Assembly (NCBI RefSeq): GCF_000292525.1
Contig: NZ_AEYF01000040.1
Span: 124,001-188,000, forward strand
Source: Rhizobium sp. CCGE 510
Lineage (GTDB): Bacteria; Pseudomonadota; Alphaproteobacteria; Rhizobiales; Rhizobiaceae
DNA: 64,000 nucleotides
Direction: 5' to 3'
Positions 1-8,757 of the stretch are shown one piece after another. The first letter of the stretch is position 1, and the number at the start of each line of letters is the position of its first letter. The notes beneath the pieces are model-generated. The model was given only the letters and a program-made list of their open reading frames with translations. It had not been told where the DNA came from and did not search any database. Position numbers and translations under genes: made by a program.

Positions 1-768
1 GCGAAGCGCGATAGAAGACGTCGCCTTTGCCGTCTTGCCTTCGAAGACGATATCGAGGAATTCGCTCAGCCAGGCTTTCAGCGGCGCGTCGAACAGCATG
101 CGGCCTTCGAGATGTTCGCGGCCCTGCTGGGCGTTCGGCAGGATGAAGCGGTGCGCGCCGTGCACCACCCAGCGGTGCATCATCACTCGGGTCAATTCGG
201 CATGGAACTGCAGTCCCCAGGCGTTACCGTCGTAGCGGAAGGCCTGGTTCGGATATGCATCGCCTTCGGCCAGAAGGTGGGCGCCGTGCGGCAGCTCGAA
301 GCCCTCGCGGTGGAAATGATAGACCATCTTCGGCCAGTGCATCAGCAGGCGGCCCTTCTCGGTCGGGCGGAGAGGGTACCAGCCGATCTCCGTCGAGCCG
401 TCGGCATTCGTCTGCACCTTGCCGCCGAGATGGTGCACCAGCATCTGGGCGCCAAGGCAGATACCGAGGTAAGGGCGTTTTTCCCGCAGCGGCACGTCGA
501 TCCAGCCGATTTCCTTCTTGACGAAGTCATCGGGATCATTGGCGCTCATCGGCCCGCCGAAGACCACAGCGCCGGCATGGTCTTCGAGCGTTACCGGAAG
601 CGGCTCGCCGAGAACCGGGCGACGGATATCGAGGCGGTAGCCTTTTTCGACAAGCAATTGGCCGACACGGCCGGGGCTCGACCGCTCCTGATGCAGGACG
701 ATGAGGATCGGGCGCCGGTCGCGGTCGGAGTTTTGCTCAGTCGGTATCATCTTGCGCAACCCGGACAT
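1..768 (-). CDS. Class I glutamine amidotransferase (GMP synthase-like), 3' end outside window
   Basis: Cytosolic glutamine amidotransferase-type protein of the GATase1 family. The frame stays open from an ATG at 768 to the window edge, so the C-terminus is missing. The nucleophile elbow GICLGAQ puts the catalytic Cys near residue 104, and QFHAELT supplies the His/Glu pair near 189-191. FGGPMSAND near 70-78 matches the family's oxyanion-side loop. The first ATG overlaps the end of the upstream TerB-like gene by about 30 bases; an alternative ATG lies at 750. No partner synthetase domain is visible, so the acceptor substrate is unknown. Family call is firm, specific role is not. Confidence 0.85.
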   Translation of the reverse strand, partial: MSGLRKMIPTEQNSDRDRRPILIVLHQERSSPGRVGQLLVEKGYRLDIRRPVLGEPLPVTLEDHAGAVVFGGPMSANDPDDFVKKEIGWIDVPLREKRPYLGICLGAQMLVHHLGGKVQTNADGSTEIGWYPLRPTEKGRLLMHWPKMVYHFHREGFELPHGAHLLAEGDAYPNQAFRYDGNAWGLQFHAELTRVMMHRWVVHGAHRFILPNAQQGREHLEGRMLFDAPLKAWLSEFLDIVFEGKTAKATSSIALR

Positions 769-1222
769 CTGTGACCCTGGCGGCGGCCTCCTGCCGCTTC
801 TGGATGCGCTCGCGCGAGGAGACGCCGAGCAGATCGGCGATACGCCAGATTACATGGTCTTCCATTTCGCTGCGTTCGCCATCGGCATAGACGATGTCCC
901 AGAGAATGCCGATCAGTTCCAGCCGTTGCTCGGTATTGAGATGGCGTTTCAAGTCGGCGGTGAAGCGATAATAGTCGACGGCGGTGCTTTCGGCCTCAAG
1001 GCCGGCGGCGATCAGCGCATCGAGCTGCTTGCCGTCGAGTGCATACTGCTCCTTCAGCAGCTTGCGCAGCCGCTTTTTCTCGCTGGCTTTGATCTGACCG
1101 TCTGCCTCCATGACCTGCATACAGAGCGCTGCCACTGTTATGCGTGGATCGTCAGGGGCAAAACCTTTCCTGGGGTGGTCGGCGGTAAGATTCTGGAAGA
1201 ATGCCTGAAAGCGTTCGAACAT
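737..1222 (-). CDS. TerB-like (tellurite resistance / DjlA-type) domain protein
   Basis: 161-residue all-helical protein resembling the TerB domain family (COG4103-like). Typical features are the acidic helix motifs VMEADGQIKASEKKRL near residues 37-52 and YADGERSEMEDHVIWRIADLL near 112-132, where conserved Asp/Glu residues occur as in TerB metal-binding helices. There is no signal peptide or membrane segment. It is the fifth gene of a minus-strand run downstream of hemY, 17 bases from it, and overlaps the amidotransferase gene downstream. The role is unknown; the tellurite name is historical and nothing here shows tellurite resistance. Confidence 0.82.
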   Translation of the reverse strand: MFERFQAFFQNLTADHPRKGFAPDDPRITVAALCMQVMEADGQIKASEKKRLRKLLKEQYALDGKQLDALIAAGLEAESTAVDYYRFTADLKRHLNTEQRLELIGILWDIVYADGERSEMEDHVIWRIADLLGVSSRERIQKRQEAAARVTDVRVAQDDTD

Positions 1223-1239
1223 GCGGTTTTCGTTCCATT

Positions 1240-2850
1240 TCAGAAAAGGCGGAGCCGGGTCTTGGGTTCCTGTTCCACCCTGGGATCGCGAACGCCGGGA
1301 TCATCCGGCCGCCCGCCAAAGAAAGGTTTTGCCTCGCCCGGTGCGGGCGCTTTGTCGCTCGCGGCCGGTTCGGTGGGCTTCGGTTTTGCCGGTGCCGGCG
1401 TCGGGCGCACAGCTTCGGCAATCGTCGCGGCGCTTTCCAGCTCGATGATGCGATGGTCGTTGACCGGGCTTTCCGGCCTGACGTCGCGCAGCGGCGGCAA
1501 GGTCTTCAGGGCTGTTTCGATCGAGGCCGGCACTGAGCCGTCTTCGAGCGGACCCTCGATCTGGCCGAACGGCGCTTTCCATTCGAAGGCGTCGAGGCGG
1601 CCGGTCACCGGCGAGACCGGCAGCCATTTGTCGGACACGAAACCATCCGCCACCCAGGCCGGATCGCGCGGGGCTTTCAGCGCCTGGGCCAGCCAGTGGC
1701 GCACCCGGCCCTGGTCGCCGGTTTCGGCTTCTTCGATGTCGGCCAGCAGCAGGAAAGCGCTCTCACGCGGCTGCATGCGTGCTGCTGCTTCCGCCTTGGC
1801 GCGAGCCTTGGCGAATTCCTGCGCGTCGAGCGCAGCCTGGGCGACGACGAGAAGGGATTCGACATTGTTCGGGCGCAGCCCTTCCAGCCGTTCGGCGCGC
1901 TTCAACCGATCGAGGGTGGAATCACCACTGCGGGCCCTGACATAGGCTTGGCCGATCTCAGGATGCGGTGCCGATTTCCATGCCTGTTCGAGGATCGAGG
2001 CGGCCTTGCGCACACCGCCTTCGCGAAATAGCGCCTTGGCGCCAATCAGGGCTGCCGGTATGAAATCGGCGGCGAGTTTCAGCGCCTGCAGCGCGTCGTC
2101 GCGGGCACCGGTCGGATTGCTTTCCAACTTCTCGCCGGCGCGCGCTGCCAGCAGGACGGCGTGCAGACGGTTGGCTTCGGCCTTTTCGACGACGCGGGCG
2201 GCCTTCTGTTGTTCGAGCAGGCGGATGGCATCGTCCCAGCGGCCGGCCTGGCTACGATATTCAAGCGTCGCCTGAGCGGCCCAAGGCAGATAGGGCGCGG
2301 TGTCGGCAGCCTTTTCGGCATATTGGCGGGCGGCCTCATTGGCGCCGAGGCGGCGGGCCTCCAGATAAAGGCCGCGCAGGCCGAGCTCGCGCGTCTCGGG
2401 ATCGTTGGCCATCGCCTCGAATTTGGCGCGCGCCTCATCATGGCGGCCTTCGATCAGCGCGGCTTGGGCTTCGAGCAGGTTGATCAGCGGCTCCTGATCG
2501 GCGCGGATGAGGCCGCGTGAGCGGGCGGCCATCTTGCGGGCGAGAGCCGCATTGCCGGCGCCGGCAGCGATCAGGCCGGTCGACAGCGCCTGATAGCCGC
2601 GGTCGCGCTTGCGGGCGCGGAAATAGCGCGTCACCGAATGCGGCGAGGTCCAGACCAGGCGGACGAACCACCAGCCGATCATCACGGCGGCTATCAGAGC
2701 GATGATCGCGCTGGCGGCGACGATCAGCTTGGTCTGGTAGAGCTGGCCCTCCCAGATCAGCGAGAGGTCACCCGGACGATCGGCGAGCCAGGAGAAGCCA
2801 TAGGCGAGAAGCAGCACGAAGAGGGCGAAGGCGACAAGGCGGATCAGCAT
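1240..2850 (-). CDS. hemY: HemY-type membrane TPR protein
   Basis: 536-residue inner-membrane protein of the HemY N-terminal family (not the HemY protoporphyrinogen oxidase of Bacillus). Two hydrophobic segments (about residues 4-22 and 42-66) precede a cytosolic or periplasmic helical TPR region of roughly 350 residues rich in Ala/Leu/Arg. A low-complexity Pro/Ala/Lys tail (about 485-520) ends in a basic stretch. Its position behind hemC, hemD and the Mic60-like gene is the conserved alphaproteobacterial order. Its role in heme synthesis is inferred from genetic linkage; no catalytic motif is seen. Confidence 0.9.
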   Translation of the reverse strand: MLIRLVAFALFVLLLAYGFSWLADRPGDLSLIWEGQLYQTKLIVAASAIIALIAAVMIGWWFVRLVWTSPHSVTRYFRARKRDRGYQALSTGLIAAGAGNAALARKMAARSRGLIRADQEPLINLLEAQAALIEGRHDEARAKFEAMANDPETRELGLRGLYLEARRLGANEAARQYAEKAADTAPYLPWAAQATLEYRSQAGRWDDAIRLLEQQKAARVVEKAEANRLHAVLLAARAGEKLESNPTGARDDALQALKLAADFIPAALIGAKALFREGGVRKAASILEQAWKSAPHPEIGQAYVRARSGDSTLDRLKRAERLEGLRPNNVESLLVVAQAALDAQEFAKARAKAEAAARMQPRESAFLLLADIEEAETGDQGRVRHWLAQALKAPRDPAWVADGFVSDKWLPVSPVTGRLDAFEWKAPFGQIEGPLEDGSVPASIETALKTLPPLRDVRPESPVNDHRIIELESAATIAEAVRPTPAPAKPKPTEPAASDKAPAPGEAKPFFGGRPDDPGVRDPRVEQEPKTRLRLF

Positions 2851-2854
2851 GGTC

Positions 2855-4135
2855 TCATCCCTCCTTGCCGGTGCCGGAAACCGCTTTCGACAGCGCCCCG
2901 CCCACCAGTTCCTCGACCCGGATACGCGCTTCGAGCGATTGCTTGAACGCGGCGGAAGCCTGCTTGCCCGGAGCCGGCAGATTATTCCATTCGGCGGAAG
3001 CGCCCGGCAGGTCGCCGCTCTTCACCTTGTCCTCCAGGCGGGCAGCGACGGCTTCGACGCTTTCGCCCTCGATATTGCCGACGGGACGGACTGACACCAG
3101 CGACTTGGCGCTCGACATCAACCGGTCCGACCAGCTTTCGTTCGGATCCGGCTGGTTGACGGCTTCGACAATCGCGGTGGCGACATCGGGAACCTGACGC
3201 ACGAGTTCGGCGCGTGAGGGAATGCCGGTCTCGGCAAAGGCGCGCAGATCGGCAACAGTGGGATCATCGGGTGCGACACCGGCGAAGGTATCGAGTTCGG
3301 CCAGGAACGGCCCACCGCGATCGATCGCCGCCTTCAGAGCGGCCGCCGCAATCGCCCGCGCAACGGCGACATCCTCGCGTGGCGCGTTCAGTTTCTTCTC
3401 AGCCTCTTCGAGGCGCTTGGAGATATCGGCACCGCTCGTCGTCTGCTGCTCGGAAGACTGGGAAAGGGTGGTGCGCAACTGGTCGACCTGGCCGGTCAGT
3501 TCCGCAATCTTCTGGTTGAGTGCCTCGACATTTGCCGAATCGGCCGGTGCTGCGGCTGTCGGGGCCTTCGCAGCCGTTTCCAGCGCAGCGACGCGCTTTG
3601 CAAGCGCACCATCATCTACGCTCGCCGGATTGGCGGCAAGGTTGGCGACGGTCTGTTTCAGGCCGTCGATCTCGCCGGAAAGCTCGGCCGTCTGCGGCGA
3701 GGCCGTCTGTGGCGCGGACGAGCCGCCCGGGAGGTAACCGGCATATTGGATGGCGCCGGCGCCAAGCAGCGCCACGAGGCCGCCGACGATGCCGGCGGCA
3801 ATGAGACCGGAGGTGGTGGCGCTCTTCGGCGCGGGCTGTTCGGCCGCGGGCGTGAAGGAAGCTTCCCGGGCTACCGGTTCCTCCGCGCGCGCATCCGTTC
3901 CGAGCTGGTCCTCGTGTTCGGCCTTTTCCTGCTCGACCCGTTCATCTTCGACCTGCGGCGCAGCGTCAGTTTCGGGTGTCACGCCGGCATCGGCGGGGCC
4001 GGTGACGGCATCGCCGACATCATTCTCGACCGGTTTTTCGGTATCGGCTGCAGAGGCGAAATCCTGTGCTGCGAGGTCGATCGTGACCGGCTCGTCGGCG
4101 CTCTTCGAATGGCGTGGCGGGTTTCCCGATACCAT
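2855..4135 (-). CDS. Mitofilin/Mic60-like inner-membrane protein (COG4223)
   Basis: About 426 residues. An acidic N-terminal cytosolic part (to about 110) precedes one transmembrane helix (TSGLIAAGIVGGLVALLGAG), then a coiled-coil region (LKQTVANLAAN through EEAEKKLNAP, roughly 155-265), and a C-terminal helical domain of the mitofilin signature type. This is the alphaproteobacterial homologue of mitochondrial Mic60, which is linked to intracytoplasmic membrane shape and, in several genomes, sits beside heme genes as it does here. The start MVSGNPPR at 4135 is preferred to the in-frame ATG at 4156. It is 4 bases from hemY, so co-expression is likely. Confidence 0.85.
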   Translation of the reverse strand: MVSGNPPRHSKSADEPVTIDLAAQDFASAADTEKPVENDVGDAVTGPADAGVTPETDAAPQVEDERVEQEKAEHEDQLGTDARAEEPVAREASFTPAAEQPAPKSATTSGLIAAGIVGGLVALLGAGAIQYAGYLPGGSSAPQTASPQTAELSGEIDGLKQTVANLAANPASVDDGALAKRVAALETAAKAPTAAAPADSANVEALNQKIAELTGQVDQLRTTLSQSSEQQTTSGADISKRLEEAEKKLNAPREDVAVARAIAAAALKAAIDRGGPFLAELDTFAGVAPDDPTVADLRAFAETGIPSRAELVRQVPDVATAIVEAVNQPDPNESWSDRLMSSAKSLVSVRPVGNIEGESVEAVAARLEDKVKSGDLPGASAEWNNLPAPGKQASAAFKQSLEARIRVEELVGGALSKAVSGTGKEG

Positions 4136-4224
4136 GAGGTCCTCTTTATCCTGCATTGCAACGAAACTAGACAGTGATGCCAGTTAAGGGAAGAGGTTAG
4201 ATCAAATTTGGGCGGCTAAAGCCT

Positions 4225-4932
4225 TCAAAGCAGCGACAAAAGGCTTTTCTCATCCGTCATTGGCGAAATCATTACGCTTTTTTTCAGAGCGGTCGGGATG
4301 GCTTGCGCCACTGCCTCGCTGAGGCAGAGAAGGCGGATTTCGCTGTCGTCCGGCAGGGCTGATCGCAGTTCGGGGACGCCAAAGAAATCCTCGGCCGTCT
4401 GCCGGGAATAGAAGAGAATGACCTCCGGCCTCCGGCTTGAGAAAATCCCCTCGATCTCTGCCGGGCCGGGGACGACCGGCTGCATGCGATAACATTCGGC
4501 GACGGAAAAGCGGATGCCGCGCTGGCGCAATCCTGCTTCGAAAGTTTCGGCCCGCGGCATGCCGGCAAGATAGAGCAAGCGGCCGTCTCCCTGCGCCGCG
4601 ACGAGGTCGGCGAGATCGCGGCCGTTGCCCTTGGATGAAGCGACCGACCGGAAGCCAAGCTTGCGCGCTTCTTCCGCCGTCGTCTCACCGACGGCGAAAA
4701 GCGGGCGAGCAAGATGTGGACGAAGCTGCTCACCGAGAGCGGAGATGACCCTGACAGCTTCGGCGCTGGTCACGGCGATTGCGCCGCTGGTTCTTGCCAG
4801 CGCAGTCGCGGCTGCGGCGCTGTCGTGCAGCGGCTGGCGCAGCGGCAGCAGCAGCGGCTCGTGGCCCATATCGCGCAGACGTTGTGCGGTTTTCTCGGCC
4901 GAATGCGCGGGGCGGGTGACGAGCACGCGCAT
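4225..4932 (-). CDS. hemD: Uroporphyrinogen-III synthase
   Basis: 235-residue cytosolic enzyme that cyclises and inverts ring D of hydroxymethylbilane to uroporphyrinogen III. The start MRVLVTRPAHSAEKTAQRL at 4932 matches the family N-terminus; the longer open frame to 5019 lies inside hemC in another frame. The bilobed HemD pattern is visible: LPLRQPLHD, GAIAVTSAEAVRVIS, LFAVGETTAEEARKLGF, and VILFYSRQTAEDF near 170-182. It starts 7 bases after the hemC stop, in the same operon. Sequence conservation in this family is low, but context makes the call secure. Confidence 0.93.
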   Translation of the reverse strand: MRVLVTRPAHSAEKTAQRLRDMGHEPLLLPLRQPLHDSAAAATALARTSGAIAVTSAEAVRVISALGEQLRPHLARPLFAVGETTAEEARKLGFRSVASSKGNGRDLADLVAAQGDGRLLYLAGMPRAETFEAGLRQRGIRFSVAECYRMQPVVPGPAEIEGIFSSRRPEVILFYSRQTAEDFFGVPELRSALPDDSEIRLLCLSEAVAQAIPTALKKSVMISPMTDEKSLLSLL

Positions 4933-4939
4933 GGCCGCG

Positions 4940-5869
4940 TCAGTGCCAGTCGTCGAAAAAGGCGCTGCCGGCCCTTGCGCGCACGTCCTGGCCGGCGCGG
5001 GTGCCGAGGGCTGCCGCATCGCGGCGGTGGCCGTCGGTCGTTACCGCATGCTGGCTGCGGCCGTCAGGCGTGATGATCAGGCCGGAAAAGCGGATCAGGT
5101 CGCCTTCGCAGACGGCATAACCGCCGATCGGCGTGCGGCAGGAGCCGTCGAGCGCGGCGAGGAAGGCGCGCTCGCAGGAGACCGTGTCGAAGGTTGCGGC
5201 ATCGTTGACCGGCGCCAGCAGATCGTCGATCCTGGTATCACCGATGCGGCTTTCGATGCAGATCGCCCCCTGCGCCGGCGCCGGCGGGAAGGTGTCGGGA
5301 TCGAGAATATCGGTGAGAACCTCGACCTTCCCAAGCCGTTTCAGGCCGGCAAGCGCCAGCAAGGTGGCATCGACCTGGCCCTCTTCGAGCTTGCGCAGGC
5401 GCGTTTCCACCAGGCCGCGGAAGGTCACCACATTGATATCCGGCCGCATGCGGCGGATCAGCGCCTGACGGCGCAGCGACGAGGAACCGACGGTGGCGCC
5501 ATGCGGCAGGTCGATCAGCTTGCGCGCGGTGCGGCCGATGACGGCGTCGCGGATATCTTCGCGTGGCAGATAGGCGGAGAGATAAAGCCCCTCCGGCAGC
5601 TTCGTTGCAATATCCTTGGCGGAGTGCACGGCGAAATCGAGCTCGCCGGCAACAAGCTTCTGCTCAATTTCCTCGGTGAAGAGGCCCTTGCCGCCGATCT
5701 CGGCCAGCGAACGGTCGGTGATGCGGTCGCCCTTGGTCGTCAGCACGACGATCTCGAACATGTCCTCGGGCAGATGATGCGCCGCCATCAGCCTGTCGCG
5801 GGCCTCATGCGCTTGGGCAAGCGCCAGCGGGCTGCCCCGCGTGCCGATCCGGAAAGGTTTTGTTTGCAT
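4940..5869 (-). CDS. hemC: Hydroxymethylbilane synthase (porphobilinogen deaminase)
   Basis: 309-residue enzyme polymerising four porphobilinogens into hydroxymethylbilane. It begins MQTKPFRIGTRGSPLALAQA. Conserved features include the Lys/Arg substrate clamp SSLRRQALI, the HSAKDIATKLPEGL motif, PAPAQGAICIESR, and the cofactor site LDGSCRTPIGGYA, whose Cys carries the dipyrromethane. The start at 5869 is set by the family N-terminus; the open frame continues upstream opposite tsaD but is antisense there. It is the first gene of the minus-strand heme run, divergent from tsaD with 72 bases between the two starts, which must hold both promoters. Confidence 0.96.
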   Translation of the reverse strand: MQTKPFRIGTRGSPLALAQAHEARDRLMAAHHLPEDMFEIVVLTTKGDRITDRSLAEIGGKGLFTEEIEQKLVAGELDFAVHSAKDIATKLPEGLYLSAYLPREDIRDAVIGRTARKLIDLPHGATVGSSSLRRQALIRRMRPDINVVTFRGLVETRLRKLEEGQVDATLLALAGLKRLGKVEVLTDILDPDTFPPAPAQGAICIESRIGDTRIDDLLAPVNDAATFDTVSCERAFLAALDGSCRTPIGGYAVCEGDLIRFSGLIITPDGRSQHAVTTDGHRRDAAALGTRAGQDVRARAGSAFFDDWH

Positions 5870-5941
5870 CCGCTCTATTCCGTTGTTACCGGAGTTCTCG
5901 TAAACGGGTTTCCATCCCATCGCAATCAACGAACAGGCTTC

Positions 5942-7039
5942 ATGGCTCCCTTTCTGCGCATCCTTGGCATCGAAACGAGCTGCGACGAGACCGCCGCTGC
6001 GGTCGTCGAGCGCGATGCGGAGGGGCATTCCAACGTGCTGTCGGACGTCGTGCTTTCCCAGCTCGACGAGCATAGCGCCTATGGCGGTGTGGTGCCGGAG
6101 ATCGCCGCGCGCGCCCATGTCGAGGCGCTGGACGAGCTGATCGAGGAGGCGCTGAAGCGCGCCAATGTGTCGCTGGCTGATATCGACGCCATTGCCGCCA
6201 CGTCGGGACCGGGGCTGATCGGCGGGCTGCTTGTGGGATTGATGACCGGCAAGGCGATCGCCAGGGCCGCCGGCAAGCCGCTTTATGCGGTCAACCATCT
6301 CGAAGGCCATGCGCTGACGGCGCGGCTGACGGACGGGCTTTCCTTTCCCTATCTGATGCTGCTCGTCTCCGGCGGCCATACCCAGCTGATCCTGGTGCGC
6401 GGCGTCGGACAGTATGAGCGCTGGGGCACGACGATCGACGATGCGCTCGGCGAGGCCTTCGACAAGACGGCAAAGCTGCTCGGTCTGCCCTATCCCGGCG
6501 GCCCGGCGGTGGAACGGATGGCGCGCGACGGCAATCCCGATCGCTTCAATTTTCCGCGGCCACTGGTCGGCGAGGCACGGCTCGATTTCTCCTTCTCCGG
6601 CCTGAAGACGGCGGTGCGGCAGGTGGCGCAGGATATCGCGCCGCTCAGCGATCAGGATGTGGCGGATATTTGCGCCTCGTTTCAAAAAGCGGTTTCGCGC
6701 ACGCTGAAGGATCGCATCGGCCGCGGCCTGCAGCGGTTCAAGACGGAGTTTGCCGCGACCGATGAGAAGCCGGCGCTTGTCGTTGCCGGCGGTGTCGCCG
6801 CCAATCTCGAACTGCGCGGCACGCTGCAGGCGCTCTGCGACAAAAACGGCTTCCGCTTCATTGCGCCGCCGCTGCATCTCTGCACCGACAATGCGGTGAT
6901 GATTGCCTGGGCAGGACTGGAGCGAATGGCGACCGGTGCCGCGCCTGATCCGCTCGACGTCCAGCCGCGCTCGCGCTGGCCGCTCGATTCCCATGCGGAA
7001 ACGCTGATCGGTTTCGGCAAGAGAGGGGCCAAGGCATGA
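5942..7039 (+). CDS. tsaD: tRNA N6-threonylcarbamoyladenosine transferase
   Basis: 365-residue ASKHA-fold protein that transfers the threonylcarbamoyl group to A37 of ANN-decoding tRNAs with TsaB/TsaE. The start MAPFLRILGIETSCDETAAA gives the usual family length. The metal-binding HLEGHAL (near 120), SGGHTQLI (near 143) and the C-terminal CTDNAVMIAWAG are all present. The frame runs open well upstream, opposite hemC, but only the part from 5942 has family character. The stop overlaps the gpsA start by four bases (ATGA), indicating translational coupling. Confidence 0.97.
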   Translation: MAPFLRILGIETSCDETAAAVVERDAEGHSNVLSDVVLSQLDEHSAYGGVVPEIAARAHVEALDELIEEALKRANVSLADIDAIAATSGPGLIGGLLVGLMTGKAIARAAGKPLYAVNHLEGHALTARLTDGLSFPYLMLLVSGGHTQLILVRGVGQYERWGTTIDDALGEAFDKTAKLLGLPYPGGPAVERMARDGNPDRFNFPRPLVGEARLDFSFSGLKTAVRQVAQDIAPLSDQDVADICASFQKAVSRTLKDRIGRGLQRFKTEFAATDEKPALVVAGGVAANLELRGTLQALCDKNGFRFIAPPLHLCTDNAVMIAWAGLERMATGAAPDPLDVQPRSRWPLDSHAETLIGFGKRGAKA

Positions 7040-8019
7040 GCGAAAACATCGCCGTCGTCGGATCGGGGGCTTTCGGCACGGCGCTTGCCGCCGTCATCGC
7101 CCTTGCCGGCCGCAGCGCGGTGACGCTCGTCGGGCGCAATCCTTCGCTAATGGCCGATCTGAAGGCCGAACGGCTGCATGATGCGGTGCTGCCCGGCATT
7201 TCTCTGCCGGATACGCTGGAATTTGCCGCCGAGGCGGCATCGATTGCCGACGCCTCCATCGTGCTTTTTGCGATGCCGTCGCAGGCACAAGCGGATGCGG
7301 CCCGCCAATACGGACCCTATCTTTCCAAGGATGCCGTTGTCGTCACCTGCGCCAAGGGCATCGAGCGGGCAACCGGCAATCTTCTGACCGACATGCTGGA
7401 ACGGGAACTGCCGGACCATTCCGTCGCCGTGCTCTCCGGCCCGGGTTTTGCCGCCGATATCGCCAAGGGCCTGCCGACGGCGATGGCGATTGCGGCTGAG
7501 GATATGGAGGTCGCGGAGCGGCTCGCCCAGGCGATTTCCGGCCGGACCTTTCGGCTCTACGCTTCCAGCGACCGGATCGGCGTGCAGCTCGGCGGCGCGC
7601 TGAAAAACGTCCTGGCGATCGCCTGCGGCATCGTCGAAGGCGGCGGCATCGGCGATTCCGCCCGTGCGGCGCTGATTGCGCGCGGGCTTGCGGAAATGTC
7701 GCGCTTCGTCGTCGCCAAGGGCGGGCAGGCGGATACTGTGCGTGGGCTTTCCGGCCTCGGCGATCTGGTGCTGACGGCGACGAGCCATCAATCGCGCAAT
7801 CTGCGCTTCGGCATCGCTCTCGGGCGCGGCGAAAAGGCCGATCCGCTGCAGGGCGCGCTGGTGGAAGGTGCGCTTGCTGCGTCCGTCGCCTCGCGGCTTG
7901 CGGCAGAGCTTGCGGTCAGCATGCCGATCACCGATGCCGTTTCCGCCATCATCGACGGCAGGCTCGATATATCAGAGGCGATAGAGCAGCTGATGACGCG
8001 TCCGATCACCACCGAATAG
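7036..8019 (+). CDS. gpsA: NAD(P)H-dependent glycerol-3-phosphate dehydrogenase
   Basis: 327-residue cytosolic enzyme reducing dihydroxyacetone phosphate to sn-glycerol-3-phosphate for phospholipid synthesis. The Rossmann motif GSGAFGTALA lies at residues 8-17. CAKGIERATG and VLSGPGFAADIAKGLPTA form the substrate region, and the catalytic Lys lies in GGALKNVLAIACGI near 190. GLSGLGDLVLTATS is also a GpsA signature. It overlaps tsaD by four bases and is followed at 9 bases by a YciI-like gene. The pairing tsaD-gpsA is common in rhizobia. Confidence 0.97.
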   Translation: MSENIAVVGSGAFGTALAAVIALAGRSAVTLVGRNPSLMADLKAERLHDAVLPGISLPDTLEFAAEAASIADASIVLFAMPSQAQADAARQYGPYLSKDAVVVTCAKGIERATGNLLTDMLERELPDHSVAVLSGPGFAADIAKGLPTAMAIAAEDMEVAERLAQAISGRTFRLYASSDRIGVQLGGALKNVLAIACGIVEGGGIGDSARAALIARGLAEMSRFVVAKGGQADTVRGLSGLGDLVLTATSHQSRNLRFGIALGRGEKADPLQGALVEGALAASVASRLAAELAVSMPITDAVSAIIDGRLDISEAIEQLMTRPITTE

Positions 8020-8028
8020 GAGACAGAC

Positions 8029-8322
8029 ATGCTTTTCGCCCTTCTTTGCAAGGACAAGCCGGGACATCTGAACGTGCGCATGGAGACGCGCCCGACACAT
8101 GTCGAATATCTGAACGGGTTGAACGCCGAGGGAACGCTGAAGATCGCCGGCCCATTTCTCGATGACGAGGGCAAGGCCTGCGGCAGCCTGATCATCGTCG
8201 AAGCGGAGACGAAGGAAGCGGCGCGGGCGCTTGCCGATGCCGATCCTTATGCCAAGGCCGGACTGTTCGAAAGTGTGGACGTCAAGGCCTACAACTGGGT
8301 CTTCAACAAACCGGAGGCGTGA
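8029..8322 (+). CDS. YciI-like protein
   Basis: 97-residue small protein of the YciI family (ferredoxin-like fold, possible small-molecule enzyme or binding protein). The family core is visible in TRPTHVEYLNGL near residues 22-33, with a likely catalytic His/Asp-type environment, and LADADPYAKAGLFESVDVKAYNWV near 68-91. It lies between gpsA and the EVE-domain gene with 9 and 3 base gaps, so it is probably in the same transcript. Function is not known for most members. A second YciI-like gene occurs at 22169 in this window. Confidence 0.88.
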   Translation: MLFALLCKDKPGHLNVRMETRPTHVEYLNGLNAEGTLKIAGPFLDDEGKACGSLIIVEAETKEAARALADADPYAKAGLFESVDVKAYNWVFNKPEA

Positions 8323-8325
8323 GGC

Positions 8326-8757
8326 ATGGCGCACTGGCTTTATAAATCCGAACCAGCCTCCTGGTCCTGGGAGCAGCAGAAGGCTGCCGGCGAAAAGGGC
8401 ACGGAATGGACCGGTGTCCGCAACTATCTGGCGCGTAACAACATGCGGGCGATGCAGATCGGCGACAAAGGGTTTTTCTATCATTCCAATGACGGGCTCG
8501 AAGTTGTCGGCATTGTCGAGGTCTCGGCGCTGTCGCAACCCGATTCCACCGCCAAGGGCGACCCGAAGTGGGATTGCGTCCATATCCGCGCCGTCATGGA
8601 CATGCCGAAGCCGGTGACGCTGAAGGATGTCAAGGCGAGCGAGAAGCTCGCCAAGATGGCGCTCGTCACCTCGATGCGGCTTTCGGTGCAGCCGGTGACG
8701 GATGACGAATGGGCCGAAGTCTGCCGCATGGGCGGATTGGACAATCCGCCGCGTTGA
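8326..8757 (+). CDS. EVE domain-containing protein
   Basis: 143-residue single EVE-domain protein (PUA-like fold). Family motifs: MAHWLYKSEPASWSWEQQ at the N-terminus, GVRNYLARNNMRAMQIGDKGFFYHS near 26-50, and the Asp/Trp-containing region PKWDCVHIRAVMDMPKPV near 84-101. EVE domains are thought to bind modified bases in RNA or DNA; that is family knowledge, not shown here. It is placed 3 bases after the YciI-like gene. The following methyltransferase probably starts within its stop codon. Confidence 0.93.
   Translation: MAHWLYKSEPASWSWEQQKAAGEKGTEWTGVRNYLARNNMRAMQIGDKGFFYHSNDGLEVVGIVEVSALSQPDSTAKGDPKWDCVHIRAVMDMPKPVTLKDVKASEKLAKMALVTSMRLSVQPVTDDEWAEVCRMGGLDNPPR

Noticed and set aside
4625..5941. 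Long N-terminal extension of the tsaD frame
   Set aside because: It runs antisense to hemD and hemC and has no family resemblance; the tsaD N-terminus starts cleanly at 5942.
4940..6994. 684-residue open frame on the minus strand reaching through tsaD
   Set aside because: Only the part from 5869 down is hemC; the upstream portion is antisense to tsaD, which has full family motifs. High GC keeps such shadow frames open.
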